A stretch of 23,286 bases of DNA from positions 1 through 23,286 of the forward strand of contig JASHWO010000205.1 in NCBI GenBank assembly GCA_030044045.1, given 5' to 3'. This stretch comes from Acidimicrobiales bacterium. Lineage in GTDB: Bacteria; Actinomycetota; Acidimicrobiia; Acidimicrobiales; RAAP-2. The notes below the pieces were generated by a model. It was not told the DNA's origin and searched no databases. It saw only the letters and a list, made by a program, of their open reading frames with translations. Both the position numbers and the translations under genes were made by a program. Below are positions 7,617 through 16,317 of this stretch, in pieces (position 1 is the first letter of the stretch; each line of letters opens with the position of its first letter).

Positions 7617-8890
7617 CAACCGAACAATCTACCGGCTTCGACCAACCCCTCGACCAGCACGTCCACGTCGCGCTCGTCGTTGTACAGGCCGAACGACGCC
7701 CGGGCGGTGGCCGGCACGCCGAGCCGGCGCATCAGTGGCTTGGCGCAGTGGTGGCCGGGGCGGACGCACACCGCGTACTGGTCCAGCACCTGGGCCAGGT
7801 CGTGCGGGTGGACGTCGCGGAAGGCCAGCGAGAGCACCCCACCCCGGTCCGGTCCGGCCGGCGGCCCGAAGACCCGGCAGTCCCCGCCGAACCGCTCCTC
7901 CAGCGTGGCCAGGGCGTGGCCGGTGAGCGCCCGCTCGTGGTCCCGGATCTGGGCCATTCCCACGGTCGAGAGATAGTCGACGGCCGCCGCCAGCCCCACC
8001 GCCTCGGCGATGGGCGGGGTGCCCGCCTCGAAGCGCTGCGGCGGCTCGGCCGGCACGAACCGGTCGGTGCGGACGTCGAGGATCATCCCGCCGCCGCCCA
8101 GGAACGGGGGCATGGCCTCCAGCAGGTCGGCCCGGGCCCAGAGCACGCCGATGCCGGTGGGGCCGAGCATCTTGTGGGCGGAGAAGGCCAGGAAGTCCAC
8201 CCCCAGCGCCGCCACGTCCACCGGCAGGTGGGGCACGGACTGGGCACCGTCGGCCAGCACCAGGGCCCCGGCGGCGTGGGCGGCCGTGGCGATGCGGTCG
8301 AGCGGGTTGACGGTGCCCAGCACGTTGGACATGGCCGTCACCCCGACCAGCTTCACCCCGTCGAGCTGGCGCGCCAGGTCGGAGAGGTCGAGCCGGCCCT
8401 CGTCGTCGACCGGGAGGTAGCGCAGGACCACGCCCCGCTCCTCGGCCAGGGTGAGCCAGGGCACGATGTTGGCGTGGTGCTCCATCTCGGTGAGCAGCAC
8501 GGCGTCCCCGGCGGCCAGGTTGGCCCGGGCCCAGGCGTGGGCCACCAGGTTGATCGACTCGGTGGCGTTCTTGGTGAAGACGATCTCCCGGACCGGGTCC
8601 GGGGCCCCCACGAACCGACCTACGGCCAGGCGGGCGTCCTCGTAGCGGCGGGTGGCCTCCTCGGCCGTGGCGTAGACGCCGCGGTGGACGTTGGCGTGGG
8701 TGGTCTCGTAGTACCGCTCCATGGCCCCCAGGACCTGGCGCGGCTGGAGGGCGGTGGCGGCAGAGTCCAGGTACACGATAGGGCGGCCGTGCACGGTGCG
8801 GGAGAGGAGGGGGAAGTCCTTGCGGACGGCCTCCACGTCGATCGGGTCCGGGCCGCCGCCCGCCGTCATGTGGTCGCCTGCTGCCACCAT
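7616..8890 (-). CDS. sufS: SufS cysteine desulfurase (class II, PLP-dependent)
   Basis: Converts cysteine to alanine and holds the released sulfur as a persulfide for SufU. Length is 424 aa. The PLP lysine is K240 in FSAHKMLGPTGIGVL, with upstream LDSAATALQPRQVL, HANVHRGVY, MEHHANIVPW and ADGAQSVPH. The catalytic Cys is C382 in RPGHHCAKPLM, in the short loop typical of SufS. ATG 8890 lies one base after the sufC2 stop; an in-frame ATG at 8869 is an alternative and would drop seven residues. The stop overlaps the sufU start. It belongs to the minus-strand SUF arm. Confidence 0.97.
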   Translation of the reverse strand: MVAAGDHMTAGGGPDPIDVEAVRKDFPLLSRTVHGRPIVYLDSAATALQPRQVLGAMERYYETTHANVHRGVYATAEEATRRYEDARLAVGRFVGAPDPVREIVFTKNATESINLVAHAWARANLAAGDAVLLTEMEHHANIVPWLTLAEERGVVLRYLPVDDEGRLDLSDLARQLDGVKLVGVTAMSNVLGTVNPLDRIATAAHAAGALVLADGAQSVPHLPVDVAALGVDFLAFSAHKMLGPTGIGVLWARADLLEAMPPFLGGGGMILDVRTDRFVPAEPPQRFEAGTPPIAEAVGLAAAVDYLSTVGMAQIRDHERALTGHALATLEERFGGDCRVFGPPAGPDRGGVLSLAFRDVHPHDLAQVLDQYAVCVRPGHHCAKPLMRRLGVPATARASFGLYNDERDVDVLVEGLVEAGRLFG

Positions 8891-8891
8891 C

Positions 8892-9692
<801 letters not shown>

Positions 9693-9699
9693 GACTGAA

Positions 9700-9705
9700 A
9701 GTCTA
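9700..9705 (-). promoter_or_regulatory. -10 box of the sufC2-sufS-sufU arm (leaderless)
   Basis: On the minus strand TAGACT is followed by seven bases (ttcagtc) and then GTG 9692. No close Shine-Dalgarno is present (ggagagg at 9706-9712 is 13 bases away), so a leaderless transcript is the simplest reading. Confidence 0.5.
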
Positions 9706-9832
9706 CCTCTCCGGTCGGATTTACAACACCCCGGTAGGGGAAATTGCTCCGGCGCCCGTGAGCGGTAGCTCCGTCGGGCCGCCGTGGCGGCAGCGGCGGC
9801 CCTGGCGGCCGGGCGGCAGCGGCGGTGGGCGG

Positions 9833-9838
9833 TACGCT
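9833..9838 (+). promoter_or_regulatory. -10 box of the debranching-enzyme gene (leaderless)
   Basis: TACGCT followed by eight bases and GTG 9847. It supports this GTG as the start over the upstream GTG at 9784. It is divergent from the sufC2 promoter 130 bases away. Confidence 0.4.
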
Positions 9839-9846
9839 CCCAGCCG

Positions 9847-12018
9847 GTGGCATCTCCGTGGACGTACGCCGGCCATGCGGCCACCACCGGTCCCGGGGGC
9901 GCCGTGACCCTGGTCGACGAGTCCACCTTCGCCATCAGCGACCGGGCCGGCGACATCGTGCCGGGCACGGCCCACGGCCTGTTCGTGCGCGACACCCGGG
10001 TCATCTCCCGCCTGGAGCTGCGCATCGACGGCCGCCGGCTGGAGTCGCTGGCCGCGGTGGACCACGACCCGTTCTCGGCGGTGTTCGTCTCCCGGGGGTG
10101 GCCGGCGGCGGGCCGGGCCGACTCCACCCTGATGGTGTTCCGGTCCCGCTACGTGGGCAACGGCATGCGCGAGGACCTGGAGATCCGCAACGTCGGCGAC
10201 GAGGCCACCACCTGCCTGGTGGAGGCCTTCGTTAACGCCGACTTCGCCGACCTGTTCGCCGTGAAGGAGGGCCGGGCCGGCACCGACCCCGACGGCGAGA
10301 TCACCCGCACGGTGGAGGAGGGCTGCCTGGTCGTCTCCTACCGCCGGGGGTCCACCAGCCGGGGGGTGCAGCTCCGCTTCGCCGCCACCGGCGACGAGGG
10401 CAGCGCCGTCTCGGGGTTCCGCATCTCCGACGACCACGTCGAGGCCAAGGTGGTGGTGCCCGGCCGGGGGAGCTGGACGGCCTGCATGGAGGTGGTGCCG
10501 GTCATCGACTCCTCGCTGGTGCTGCCCCGGTACCGTTGTGGCCAGCCGGTGGAGCGGGCCGAGCCGGCCGAGCGCCTGGCCCGCTGGCGCCGGCAGGTGC
10601 CCCACGTCCGGACGGACCACCCGGGACTGGCCGGGGTGGTGGCCCGCAGCGCCGAGGACCTGGGGGCCCTGCGCCTCTTCGACCCGGACTTCCCCGAGCG
10701 GATGGTGGTGGCCGCCGGGGCGCCCTGGTTCATGACCGTGTTCGGGCGGGACTCGCTGCTCACCGCCTGGTCGGCCCTGCTGGTCGACCCGGACCTGGCC
10801 TTGGGGGTGCTCCAGACGCTGGCCCGGTTCCAGGGCCGGGACGTGGACCCGGCGCACGAGGAGCAGCCGGGGCGGATCCTGCACGAGATGCGGTTCGGCG
10901 AGGCGGCCTCGCTCTCCCTGGGGGGCGGGAGCATCTACTACGGCACGGCCGACGCCACCCCGCTGTTCGTGATGCTGCTGGGCGAGCTGCGGCGGTGGGG
11001 CCTGGGGCGGGAGCAGGTGGACGAGCTGTTGCCCAACGCCGACCGGGCCCTGGCCTGGATCGAGGAGTTCGGCGACGCCGACGGCGACGGCTACGTGGAG
11101 TACCACCGGGCCACCGACCGGGGGCTGGCCAACCAGGGGTGGAAGGACAGCTGGGACGCCATCCGCTACGCCGACGGCCGGGTGGCCCAGGCCCCCATCG
11201 CCCTCTGCGAGGTGCAGGCCTACGTCTACGGCGCCTACCTGGCCCGGGCCCACTTCGCCTACGAGCAGGGGGACGTGGCCACCTTCGAGCGCTACCGGGC
11301 CAGGGCGACGGACCTGAAGGCCGCCTTCAACCGGGACTTCTGGCTGGAGGACCGGGGGTGGTACGCCGTGGGGCTGGGCCCCGACAAGCGGCCCATCGAC
11401 TCGCTCACCTCGAACATGGGCCACTGTCTCTGGACCGGGATCGTGGACGAGGAGCGCGCGCCGCAGGTGGCCCGCCACCTGCTCGGCCCGGAGATGTACA
11501 GCGGGTGGGGCATCCGGACGCTGGCCACCTCCATGGGCGGGTACAACCCGGTCAGCTACCACTGCGGCTCGGTGTGGCCCCACGACACGGCCATCGCCGC
11601 CGCCGGGCTGGCCCGCTACGGGTTCGAGGAGGGGGCGCAGCGGCTGGTGCTGTCGCTGATCGACGCCGGGGCGGCCCAGGGCGGGCGGCTGCCCGAACTC
11701 TACAGCGGCCTCGACCGCCAGGAGCTGCCGGTGCCGGTGGGCTACCCGACGTCGTGCTCGCCCCAGGCCTGGGCGGCGGCGTCGCCCCTGCTCTGCCTGC
11801 GCACGTTGTTGCGCTTCGACCCTTGGGTCCCCTACGGCAAGACCTGGCTGGCCCCGATGGTCCCGCCGGAGATCGGGGCGCTGCGGGTGGAGGGTATCCC
11901 CCTGGCCGGGGCCCGGGTGGACGTCGAGGTGGCGCCGGACGGCGCGGTCACCGTGGACGGGCTGCCCGAGGGGATCGAGCTGGTGCGCGAGCCCCGGCGT
12001 CCGGGCACGGCGGTGTGA
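9847..12018 (+). CDS. glycogen-debranching / amylo-alpha-1,6-glucosidase-family glycoside hydrolase
   Basis: The 723-aa cytosolic protein has an N-terminal beta-domain of the GDE_N_bis type (FAISDRAGDIVPG, GLFVRDTRVISRLEL in the first 60 residues) and a C-terminal alpha/alpha-barrel of the MGH1-like/GDE type. Barrel motifs are WFMTVFGRDSLLTAW (about 293-307), RILHEMR, GWKDSWDAI (about 430) and CGSVWPHDTAIAAAG (about 570). Family members hydrolyse alpha-1,6 branch points or related alpha-glucosides. The acidic residues in GRDS, KDSWD and WPHD are candidate substrate or catalytic residues. No glycogen gene neighbours are present in the window. It ends 15 bases from the convergent metallo-beta-lactamase-fold gene. 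Confidence 0.9.
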   Translation: MASPWTYAGHAATTGPGGAVTLVDESTFAISDRAGDIVPGTAHGLFVRDTRVISRLELRIDGRRLESLAAVDHDPFSAVFVSRGWPAAGRADSTLMVFRSRYVGNGMREDLEIRNVGDEATTCLVEAFVNADFADLFAVKEGRAGTDPDGEITRTVEEGCLVVSYRRGSTSRGVQLRFAATGDEGSAVSGFRISDDHVEAKVVVPGRGSWTACMEVVPVIDSSLVLPRYRCGQPVERAEPAERLARWRRQVPHVRTDHPGLAGVVARSAEDLGALRLFDPDFPERMVVAAGAPWFMTVFGRDSLLTAWSALLVDPDLALGVLQTLARFQGRDVDPAHEEQPGRILHEMRFGEAASLSLGGGSIYYGTADATPLFVMLLGELRRWGLGREQVDELLPNADRALAWIEEFGDADGDGYVEYHRATDRGLANQGWKDSWDAIRYADGRVAQAPIALCEVQAYVYGAYLARAHFAYEQGDVATFERYRARATDLKAAFNRDFWLEDRGWYAVGLGPDKRPIDSLTSNMGHCLWTGIVDEERAPQVARHLLGPEMYSGWGIRTLATSMGGYNPVSYHCGSVWPHDTAIAAAGLARYGFEEGAQRLVLSLIDAGAAQGGRLPELYSGLDRQELPVPVGYPTSCSPQAWAAASPLLCLRTLLRFDPWVPYGKTWLAPMVPPEIGALRVEGIPLAGARVDVEVAPDGAVTVDGLPEGIELVREPRRPGTAV

Positions 12019-12033
12019 GCAGGGGCGTCCCGG

Positions 12034-12663
12034 TCACCAGCCGCGGTCGATCCACTCCTGGAGGTGGGGGGACTCGGTCCCGATGGTGGTGGACGCCCCG
12101 TGGCCAGGCAGGACCAGGGTCCCCGCGTCGAACCGGGAGAACAGCCGCTGCTCGATCGACCGGATGATGGTGGGGAAGTCCCCGCCCTTGAAGGAGGTGA
12201 TGCCCGGCCCGCCGGGGAAGAGGGTGTCCCCGGAGAACAGGAGGGGCGTGCCTTCCACACCGAAGCACATGGAGCCGGGGGTGTGGCCCGGGGTGGCGAC
12301 GGTGCGGATGCGCAGGCGGCCCGCCTCCAGCACCTCGTCGTCGGGGAGCACCAGGTCGTAGGAGGGGAGCATGCCGGCGTCGGCGGCGGTGACCGCCACC
12401 GAGATGCCCGCCTCGCGTACGGCCGGCACGGCCTGGACGTGGTCCCAGTGGCCGTGGGTCTCCACCACGCTGCGCACCCCGAGCCGCCGGCAGACCTCCA
12501 GCAGCGACTCGTGCTCGTTGGCCGCGTCCACCAAGACAGCGTCGCCGGTCCGCCGGCAGCGGACGACGTACACGTTGTTGTCCATGGGGCCCACCACCAT
12601 GCGGTGGACCTCGCAGGTGGCGTCCTCCCAGATCCGGGTGAGCTGACGGGTCGCCTCGGCCAT
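12034..12663 (-). CDS. metallo-beta-lactamase-fold hydrolase, glyoxalase II-like
   Basis: The 209-aa product carries the full metal site: THGHWDH (H70, H72, D74, H75), H127 in TPGHTPGSM, D146 in FSGDTLFP and H188 in LPGHG. This is the hydroxyacylglutathione-hydrolase-like branch, whose members cleave thioesters of low-molecular-weight thiols; in an actinobacterium a mycothiol ester is a plausible substrate, but specificity cannot be read from sequence. The start is ATG 12661-12663; a GTG at 12679-12681 is also in frame. It is divergent from the acyl-CoA dehydrogenase, with 64 bases between them. Confidence 0.92.
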   Translation of the reverse strand: MAEATRQLTRIWEDATCEVHRMVVGPMDNNVYVVRCRRTGDAVLVDAANEHESLLEVCRRLGVRSVVETHGHWDHVQAVPAVREAGISVAVTAADAGMLPSYDLVLPDDEVLEAGRLRIRTVATPGHTPGSMCFGVEGTPLLFSGDTLFPGGPGITSFKGGDFPTIIRSIEQRLFSRFDAGTLVLPGHGASTTIGTESPHLQEWIDRGW

Positions 12664-12715
12664 GCCCCAGGTTCCCACACCGGGCGCCCGCTGGTCGGCC
12701 GGCCGGCAGGGATGG

Positions 12716-12721
12716 TAGACA
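12716..12721 (+). promoter_or_regulatory. possible -10 box of the acyl-CoA dehydrogenase gene
   Basis: TAGACA six bases before ATG 12728. It resembles the other leaderless starts here but lacks the final T. No Shine-Dalgarno is visible. Confidence 0.3.
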
Positions 12722-12727
12722 CGACTG

Positions 12728-13843
12728 ATGAACTTCGCCTTCAGCGAGGAGCAGGACGAGCTGCGCCGCGCGGTCCGCCGCTTCCTGCAGGAGAAGTCGC
12801 CCGAGCCCGAGGTGCGGCGCCTGATGGAGACCACCGAGGGCTACGACCCGGCGGTGTGGCGCCAGATGGCCGACCAGCTCGGGCTGCAGTCGCTGACCAT
12901 CCCCGAGGAGTACGGCGGGTCGGGCTTCGGCTACGTGGAGCTGATCGTGGTGCTGGAGGAGATGGGGGCCGCCCTGCTGTGCGCGCCCTACTTCGCCACC
13001 GTGGCCCTGGCGGCCAACGCCGTGCTCACCTCGGGAGACGAGTCGGCCAAGCGGCACCTGCTGCCCGGCCTGGCCTCCGGCGAGACCATCGGGACCCTGG
13101 CGCTCACCGAGGACAGCGGGCGGTGGGATCTCGACGCAGTGACCCTGGCCGCCAGCCAGGGTGCGGACGGCTGGACCCTCGACGGCCACAAGAACTTCGT
13201 GATCGACGGGCACGTCGCCGACCTGGTGCTGGTGGTGGGGCGTACGGACAAGGGGCTCAGCCTCTTCGCGGTGTTGGGCGACGCCGAGGGGCTCGCCCGG
13301 ACCCCACTGCCCACCATGGACCAGACCCGCAAACAGGCCCGGCTGGAGCTCTCCTCCACCCCGGCCTGGCTGATCGGGGCCGAGGGTGGGGCCGCCGAGG
13401 GCCTGTCCAAGACCCTGGACCTGGCCGCCGTGGCCCTGGCTGCCGAGCAGGTCGGCGGGGCCCAGCACTGCCTGGACTCGTCGGTCGAGTACGCCAAGAC
13501 CCGGGTGCAGTTCGGCCGGCCCATCGGCAGCTTCCAGGCCATCAAGCACAAGTGCGCCGACATGCTGCTGGAGGTGGAGTCGGCCAAGTCCGCCGCCTAC
13601 TACGCCGGGTGGGCGGCGGCCGAGGACTCCGACGAGCTACCGGCGGTGGCCAGCCTGGCCAAGTCCTACTGCTCGGAGGCCTACTTCCACGCCGCCGCCG
13701 AGAACATCCAGATCCACGGCGGCATCGGCTTCACTTGGGAGCACGATGCCCACCTCTACTTCAAGCGGGCCAAGTCGTCGGAGCTGCTCTTCGGCGACCC
13801 GGCCTACCACCGGGAGCTGCTGGCCCAGCGGATCGGGATCTGA
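12728..13843 (+). CDS. acyl-CoA dehydrogenase (FadE family)
   Basis: FAD enzyme that introduces a 2,3 double bond into acyl-CoA thioesters. The 371-aa protein has the N-terminal FSEEQDELRRAVRRFL helix, IPEEYGGSGFGY, LTEDSG, VQFGRPIGSFQAIKHKCADM and IQIHGGIGFTWEHDAHLYFKRA. The residue aligned by eye with the medium-chain catalytic Glu (after the conserved RAK segment) is F355 in SELLFGDPAYHRE. E240 in ALAAEQVGG is the best alternative base, as in some actinobacterial FadE proteins that work as unequal pairs in steroid side-chain breakdown (from family knowledge, not shown here). It could therefore be a catalytic or a partner subunit. No second FadE lies in the window. Confidence 0.94.
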   Translation: MNFAFSEEQDELRRAVRRFLQEKSPEPEVRRLMETTEGYDPAVWRQMADQLGLQSLTIPEEYGGSGFGYVELIVVLEEMGAALLCAPYFATVALAANAVLTSGDESAKRHLLPGLASGETIGTLALTEDSGRWDLDAVTLAASQGADGWTLDGHKNFVIDGHVADLVLVVGRTDKGLSLFAVLGDAEGLARTPLPTMDQTRKQARLELSSTPAWLIGAEGGAAEGLSKTLDLAAVALAAEQVGGAQHCLDSSVEYAKTRVQFGRPIGSFQAIKHKCADMLLEVESAKSAAYYAGWAAAEDSDELPAVASLAKSYCSEAYFHAAAENIQIHGGIGFTWEHDAHLYFKRAKSSELLFGDPAYHRELLAQRIGI

Positions 13844-13878
13844 CCGCCACCCCGCCGGCGCTGCCCGTCCCGAGCCCC

Positions 13879-13902
13879 GCCACCCCGCCACCCCGCCACC
13901 CT
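13879..13902 (+). repeat. 8-bp tandem repeat before the alpha/beta-hydrolase gene
   Basis: gccacccc occurs twice in tandem and a third time as gccaccct, filling most of the 60-base gap. It replaces any recognisable ribosome binding site. It may be a slippage-prone tract. Confidence 0.6.
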
Positions 13903-13903
13903 G

Positions 13904-14713
13904 TTGCCCACCGTGCCGACACCCACCGGACCGGACCGGGGGATCCCGCCGGAGGACGGGCCGTGGCACCTGGTGGACGGCCCGGCCGGGGTGCTCCAGA
14001 CCTACACCACCGGTCCGGCCACCGGCCCGGGGATGGCGCCCGGCCCGGTGCTCCTGCTCTGCCACGAGCTGCCCCGGGCCCGGGGCGGGGCAGCCGAGGC
14101 CGGCCGGACCTACCCGGCGCTGGCCGACCGGCTCTCGCTGGAGTCGGGGTTCCAGGTGGCCATCGGCATGCTCCGGGGCGCCGGCGGCTCCGAGGGCGAC
14201 TTCTCGGCCGCCGGCTGGCTGGAGGATCTCTCCTTCCTCGTCGACCACCTGGTGGGCCCGGACGGGCGGATCTGGCTGGTGGGCTTCGGGCTGGGCGGCG
14301 CCCTGGCGTTGCGGGCGGCGGTGGCCGACGGGCGGGTGGCCGGGGTGGCGGCGCTGGCGGCGCCGGCCGACCTGGTTGGTTGGGTGGCCGACGTCGAGGC
14401 GGTGCTCGACCGCTGCCGCACCAGCGGGGTGATCCGCACCGAGGGCTTCCCGGCCGACGAGGCGGCCTGGGCGGCCGATCTGGTGGCCCTGCGCCCGCTG
14501 GAGGCGGCGGGCCGGTTGGGTGGGCGCCCGCTACTGGTGGTCCACGGCTCGACCGACGACGAGGTGCCGGCCGCCGCCGCCCGGGCCCTGGCCGACGCGG
14601 CGGCACCCACCGGACCGGCAGACCTGCGGGTGGTGCCGGGGGCGGGTCACTGGCTCCGGGCCGACCCGCGGGTGGTGGCCACCCTCATCGGCTGGGTGGA
14701 GCGGCAGCGGTAG
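13904..14713 (+). CDS. alpha/beta-hydrolase-fold protein with glycine at the nucleophile position
   Basis: About 269 aa from TTG 13904 (GTG 13913 is an alternative; neither has a clear ribosome binding site). The fold is shown by PVLLLCHELPRARGG, the nucleophile-elbow strand IWLVGFGLGGALALRAA, LLVVHGSTDDEVP (acid D218 or D219) and VPGAGHWL (H249). The elbow reads G-F-G-L-G where an active enzyme would have G-x-S-x-G, so residue 129 (codon ggg at 14288) is Gly rather than Ser. Either it is a non-hydrolytic member of the fold or it uses another mechanism. It lies 60 bases after the acyl-CoA dehydrogenase on the same strand and may be co-transcribed with it. Confidence 0.85.
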   Translation: MPTVPTPTGPDRGIPPEDGPWHLVDGPAGVLQTYTTGPATGPGMAPGPVLLLCHELPRARGGAAEAGRTYPALADRLSLESGFQVAIGMLRGAGGSEGDFSAAGWLEDLSFLVDHLVGPDGRIWLVGFGLGGALALRAAVADGRVAGVAALAAPADLVGWVADVEAVLDRCRTSGVIRTEGFPADEAAWAADLVALRPLEAAGRLGGRPLLVVHGSTDDEVPAAAARALADAAAPTGPADLRVVPGAGHWLRADPRVVATLIGWVERQR

Positions 14714-14729
14714 GGGCAGCGGGGCGGTT

Positions 14730-14746
14730 GCCGGCCGCTGGCCGGC
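14730..14746. terminator. hairpin between convergent hydrolase and thiE genes
   Basis: Perfect 7-bp stem gccggcc/ggccggc with loop gct, in the 75-base gap between convergent genes. It is very similar to the hairpin after sufB. A 16-base segment starting ggggcggtt at 14721 recurs at 14782 with one mismatch, the second copy running into the 3' end of thiE. Confidence 0.5.
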
Positions 14747-14788
14747 TGGGCCGTTCGGGTGGCGGGGCCGGTGGTAGGCGCGGGGCGG

Positions 14789-15436
14789 TTACCGGCCACC
14801 GGCTGGCGGCGGGCCGAGGGCGCCGTCGATGACCCGGCGCAGCTCCCGGGCGGCTGCCTCGGGGTCGGCTGCCTCGGTGAGCCAGCGGACCACCACGAAA
14901 TGGCGTACCCCGGCGGCGGCCAGGCCGGGCGCGGTGGCCGGCGACACCCCGCCGGTCACGAACACCGGCACCGCCGACCGGGCGGCGGCCAGGGCGGCGT
15001 AGCCCTCGCCGGTGCCAGGCCGGCCGGGCTTGGTGGGGGTGGGCACCACCGGGCCGGCCGAGAGGTAGTCGACCGGCTCACCGTCGGCCGCCGCCAGGTC
15101 GGCGGGGGAGTGGGTGGACAGGCCGACCAGGGCGACCGGGCCGAGGATGCGGCGGGCCAGGGCCGGCGGGGCGTCGTCCTGGCCCACGTGGACCCCGTCC
15201 GCCTCCGCCTCCAGCGCCAGATCCGGGCGGTCGTTCAGGACGAAGGGGACCCCGAGGTCGGTACAGACCCGCCGCACCAGGCGGGCCCGGGCCAGCAGGG
15301 GCCGGGCGTCCAGGTGCTTCTCACGCAGCTGGACCGCGTCGACCCCGCCCCGGACGCAGGCGGCGACGAACGCCTCGAGGTCCGGCCGGTCGGGGGTGCA
15401 GAGGTAGATCCGGCGATCGGCCAGCGACCAGCTCAC
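14789..15436 (-). CDS. thiE: thiamin phosphate synthase
   Basis: ThiE joins HMP-pyrophosphate and THZ-phosphate to give thiamin phosphate. The 215-aa TIM-barrel protein has QLREKHLDAR, FVLNDRPDLALEAEADGVH followed by VGQDD, LSTHSP, AGPVVPTPTKPG and FVTGGVSP, covering the pyrophosphate- and Mg-binding loops. It starts at GTG 15436, overlapping the stop of the HhH-GPD gene (GTGA), and ends in TAA. No other thiamin gene or TPP riboswitch is present in the window, so it appears detached from a thi operon and coupled to the upstream repair gene. Confidence 0.95.
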   Translation of the reverse strand: MSWSLADRRIYLCTPDRPDLEAFVAACVRGGVDAVQLREKHLDARPLLARARLVRRVCTDLGVPFVLNDRPDLALEAEADGVHVGQDDAPPALARRILGPVALVGLSTHSPADLAAADGEPVDYLSAGPVVPTPTKPGRPGTGEGYAALAAARSAVPVFVTGGVSPATAPGLAAAGVRHFVVVRWLTEAADPEAAARELRRVIDGALGPPPAGGR

Positions 15437-16071
15437 CGGCTGCGGGCGCCCGCCTTCCCTTTCCCCGATCGTGACGTGCCGGCCGCTGCCCCGGCGGCCG
15501 CGTTCTTGGCCGCCTTCATGGCCTGCTTGTACTGGCGCACCCTGGCCAGGCTGTCGGCGTCGACGATGTCGGCCACCGAGCGGTAGGTGCCCGGCTCGCC
15601 GAACGGCGAGGAGGCTGCCTCCCAGCCCGCCGTCCGCACCCCGAGCTGCTTGCCGAGGAGGGCTACGAAGATCCGGGCCTTCTGGTCGCCGAAACCGGGC
15701 AGCGCGGCCACCCGGCGCAGGAGATCCCTGCCGTCGGCCGCGCCGTTCCAGATTCGGGCGGCGTCGCCGCTGTACTCGTCCACCACGGTGCGGCACACCG
15801 CCTGGACCCGGGCGGCCATCGAGCCCGGGTAGCGGTGGAGGGCCGGCTTGCGGGAGAAGGCCTCGACCAGTTCGTCCGGGTCCATGGCGGCGATGGCCCC
15901 GGCGTCGAGCGCCGTGCCCAGCCGGTCGGCCAGTTCGGCCGGGCCCCGGAAGGCCCATTCGAGGGGGATCTGCTGGTCCAGGACCAGGCCCACGACGAGG
16001 GCCAGCGGTGTCCTGGTGAGGAGCTCATCGGCCTTCGGGTCGCCGGAGAGGTGCAGACGCTTTCGGGGCAT
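15433..16071 (-). CDS. HhH-GPD-type base-excision DNA repair protein (TIGR03252-like)
   Basis: The 212-aa protein resembles the actinobacterial uncharacterised HhH-GPD family. Visible features are the N-terminal LVVGLVLDQQIPLEWAF (first 40 residues) and the helix-hairpin-helix VAALPGFGDQKARIFVALLG (about 121-140), followed by a conserved C-terminal SVADIVDADSL and a Lys/Ala/Gly-rich basic tail that could bind DNA. No C-terminal four-Cys Fe-S motif is present, unlike endonuclease III or MutY. The family's substrate is unknown. ATG 16071 is supported by TACACT seven bases upstream. It is the first gene of a pair with thiE. Confidence 0.88.
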   Translation of the reverse strand: MPRKRLHLSGDPKADELLTRTPLALVVGLVLDQQIPLEWAFRGPAELADRLGTALDAGAIAAMDPDELVEAFSRKPALHRYPGSMAARVQAVCRTVVDEYSGDAARIWNGAADGRDLLRRVAALPGFGDQKARIFVALLGKQLGVRTAGWEAASSPFGEPGTYRSVADIVDADSLARVRQYKQAMKAAKNAAAGAAAGTSRSGKGKAGARSR

Positions 16072-16078
16072 GGGGCGA

Positions 16079-16084
16079 AGTGTA
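16079..16084 (-). promoter_or_regulatory. -10 box of the HhH-GPD/thiE operon (leaderless)
   Basis: On the minus strand TACACT is followed by seven bases and ATG 16071. No ribosome binding site is seen. Confidence 0.5.
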
Positions 16085-16145
16085 GGGCGGTAGTCGAACC
16101 CCGCGTCAGGGCACCTGGCCTACCGAGGCAGGGCTTCCTGTCGGC

Positions 16146-16151
16146 TAGGGT
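16146..16151 (+). promoter_or_regulatory. possible -10 box of the riboswitch-transporter transcript
   Basis: TAGGGT lies about 12 bases before the conserved riboswitch segment GGGGAGTAGC, so transcription would start just ahead of the aptamer. No convincing -35 box was seen. Confidence 0.4.
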
Positions 16152-16156
16152 TGTCG

Positions 16157-16250
16157 GTGGTCGGGGAGTAGCCCCCCGCCGGGAGATCGACATGCTGGCG
16201 TGATGAGCGCCCGGTCCCCGGGCCTGTGCAGGCAGGTGGGCGAGACCTTC
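16157..16250 (+). promoter_or_regulatory. yybP-ykoY manganese riboswitch
   Basis: The signature loop GGGGAGTAGC is at 16163-16172. Downstream are the GATCGACATGCTGG element (from 16186) and the second conserved loop CGAGACC (16241-16247), closed by a cgccc/gggcg stem, in the order expected for yybP-ykoY aptamers, which bind Mn2+. It precedes a TMEM165/GDT1 transporter gene, a known target class of this riboswitch. Outer boundaries are approximate because I could not fold the P1 stem with certainty. Confidence 0.82.
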
Positions 16251-16271
16251 CGTTCGTGCCATGTCGTCGTG

Positions 16272-16301
16272 GCCGGGCGGTGGTCGATCCTCTCGCCCGG
16301 C
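16272..16301 (+). promoter_or_regulatory. probable riboswitch expression-platform hairpin
   Basis: Perfect 8-bp stem gccgggcg/cgcccggc with a 14-base loop, ending just before the aaagg and ggag motifs that precede GTG 16318. Its position suggests control of translation initiation or of termination by the aptamer state. The direction of control is inferred. Confidence 0.5.
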
Positions 16302-16317
16302 GGAAAGGTCGGAGCGA

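Noticed and set aside
9693..9703. gactgaaagtc as an operator for sufC2
   Set aside because: Only four-base arms around an odd centre; too short to distinguish from chance.
9721..11583. 620-codon minus-strand frame opposite the debranching enzyme
   Set aside because: His/Val/Gly-rich shadow translation; the plus strand has clear glycosidase motifs.
14719..14800. Near-identical 16-base direct repeats as attachment sites
   Set aside because: No integrase or foreign insert lies between them; they are only about 60 bases apart and GC-simple.
12064..14832. Very long plus-strand open frame across the metallo-beta-lactamase, acyl-CoA dehydrogenase and hydrolase genes
   Set aside because: Arg/Gly/Pro-rich low-complexity translation with no domain, overlapping three genes with clear motifs; a high-GC shadow frame.
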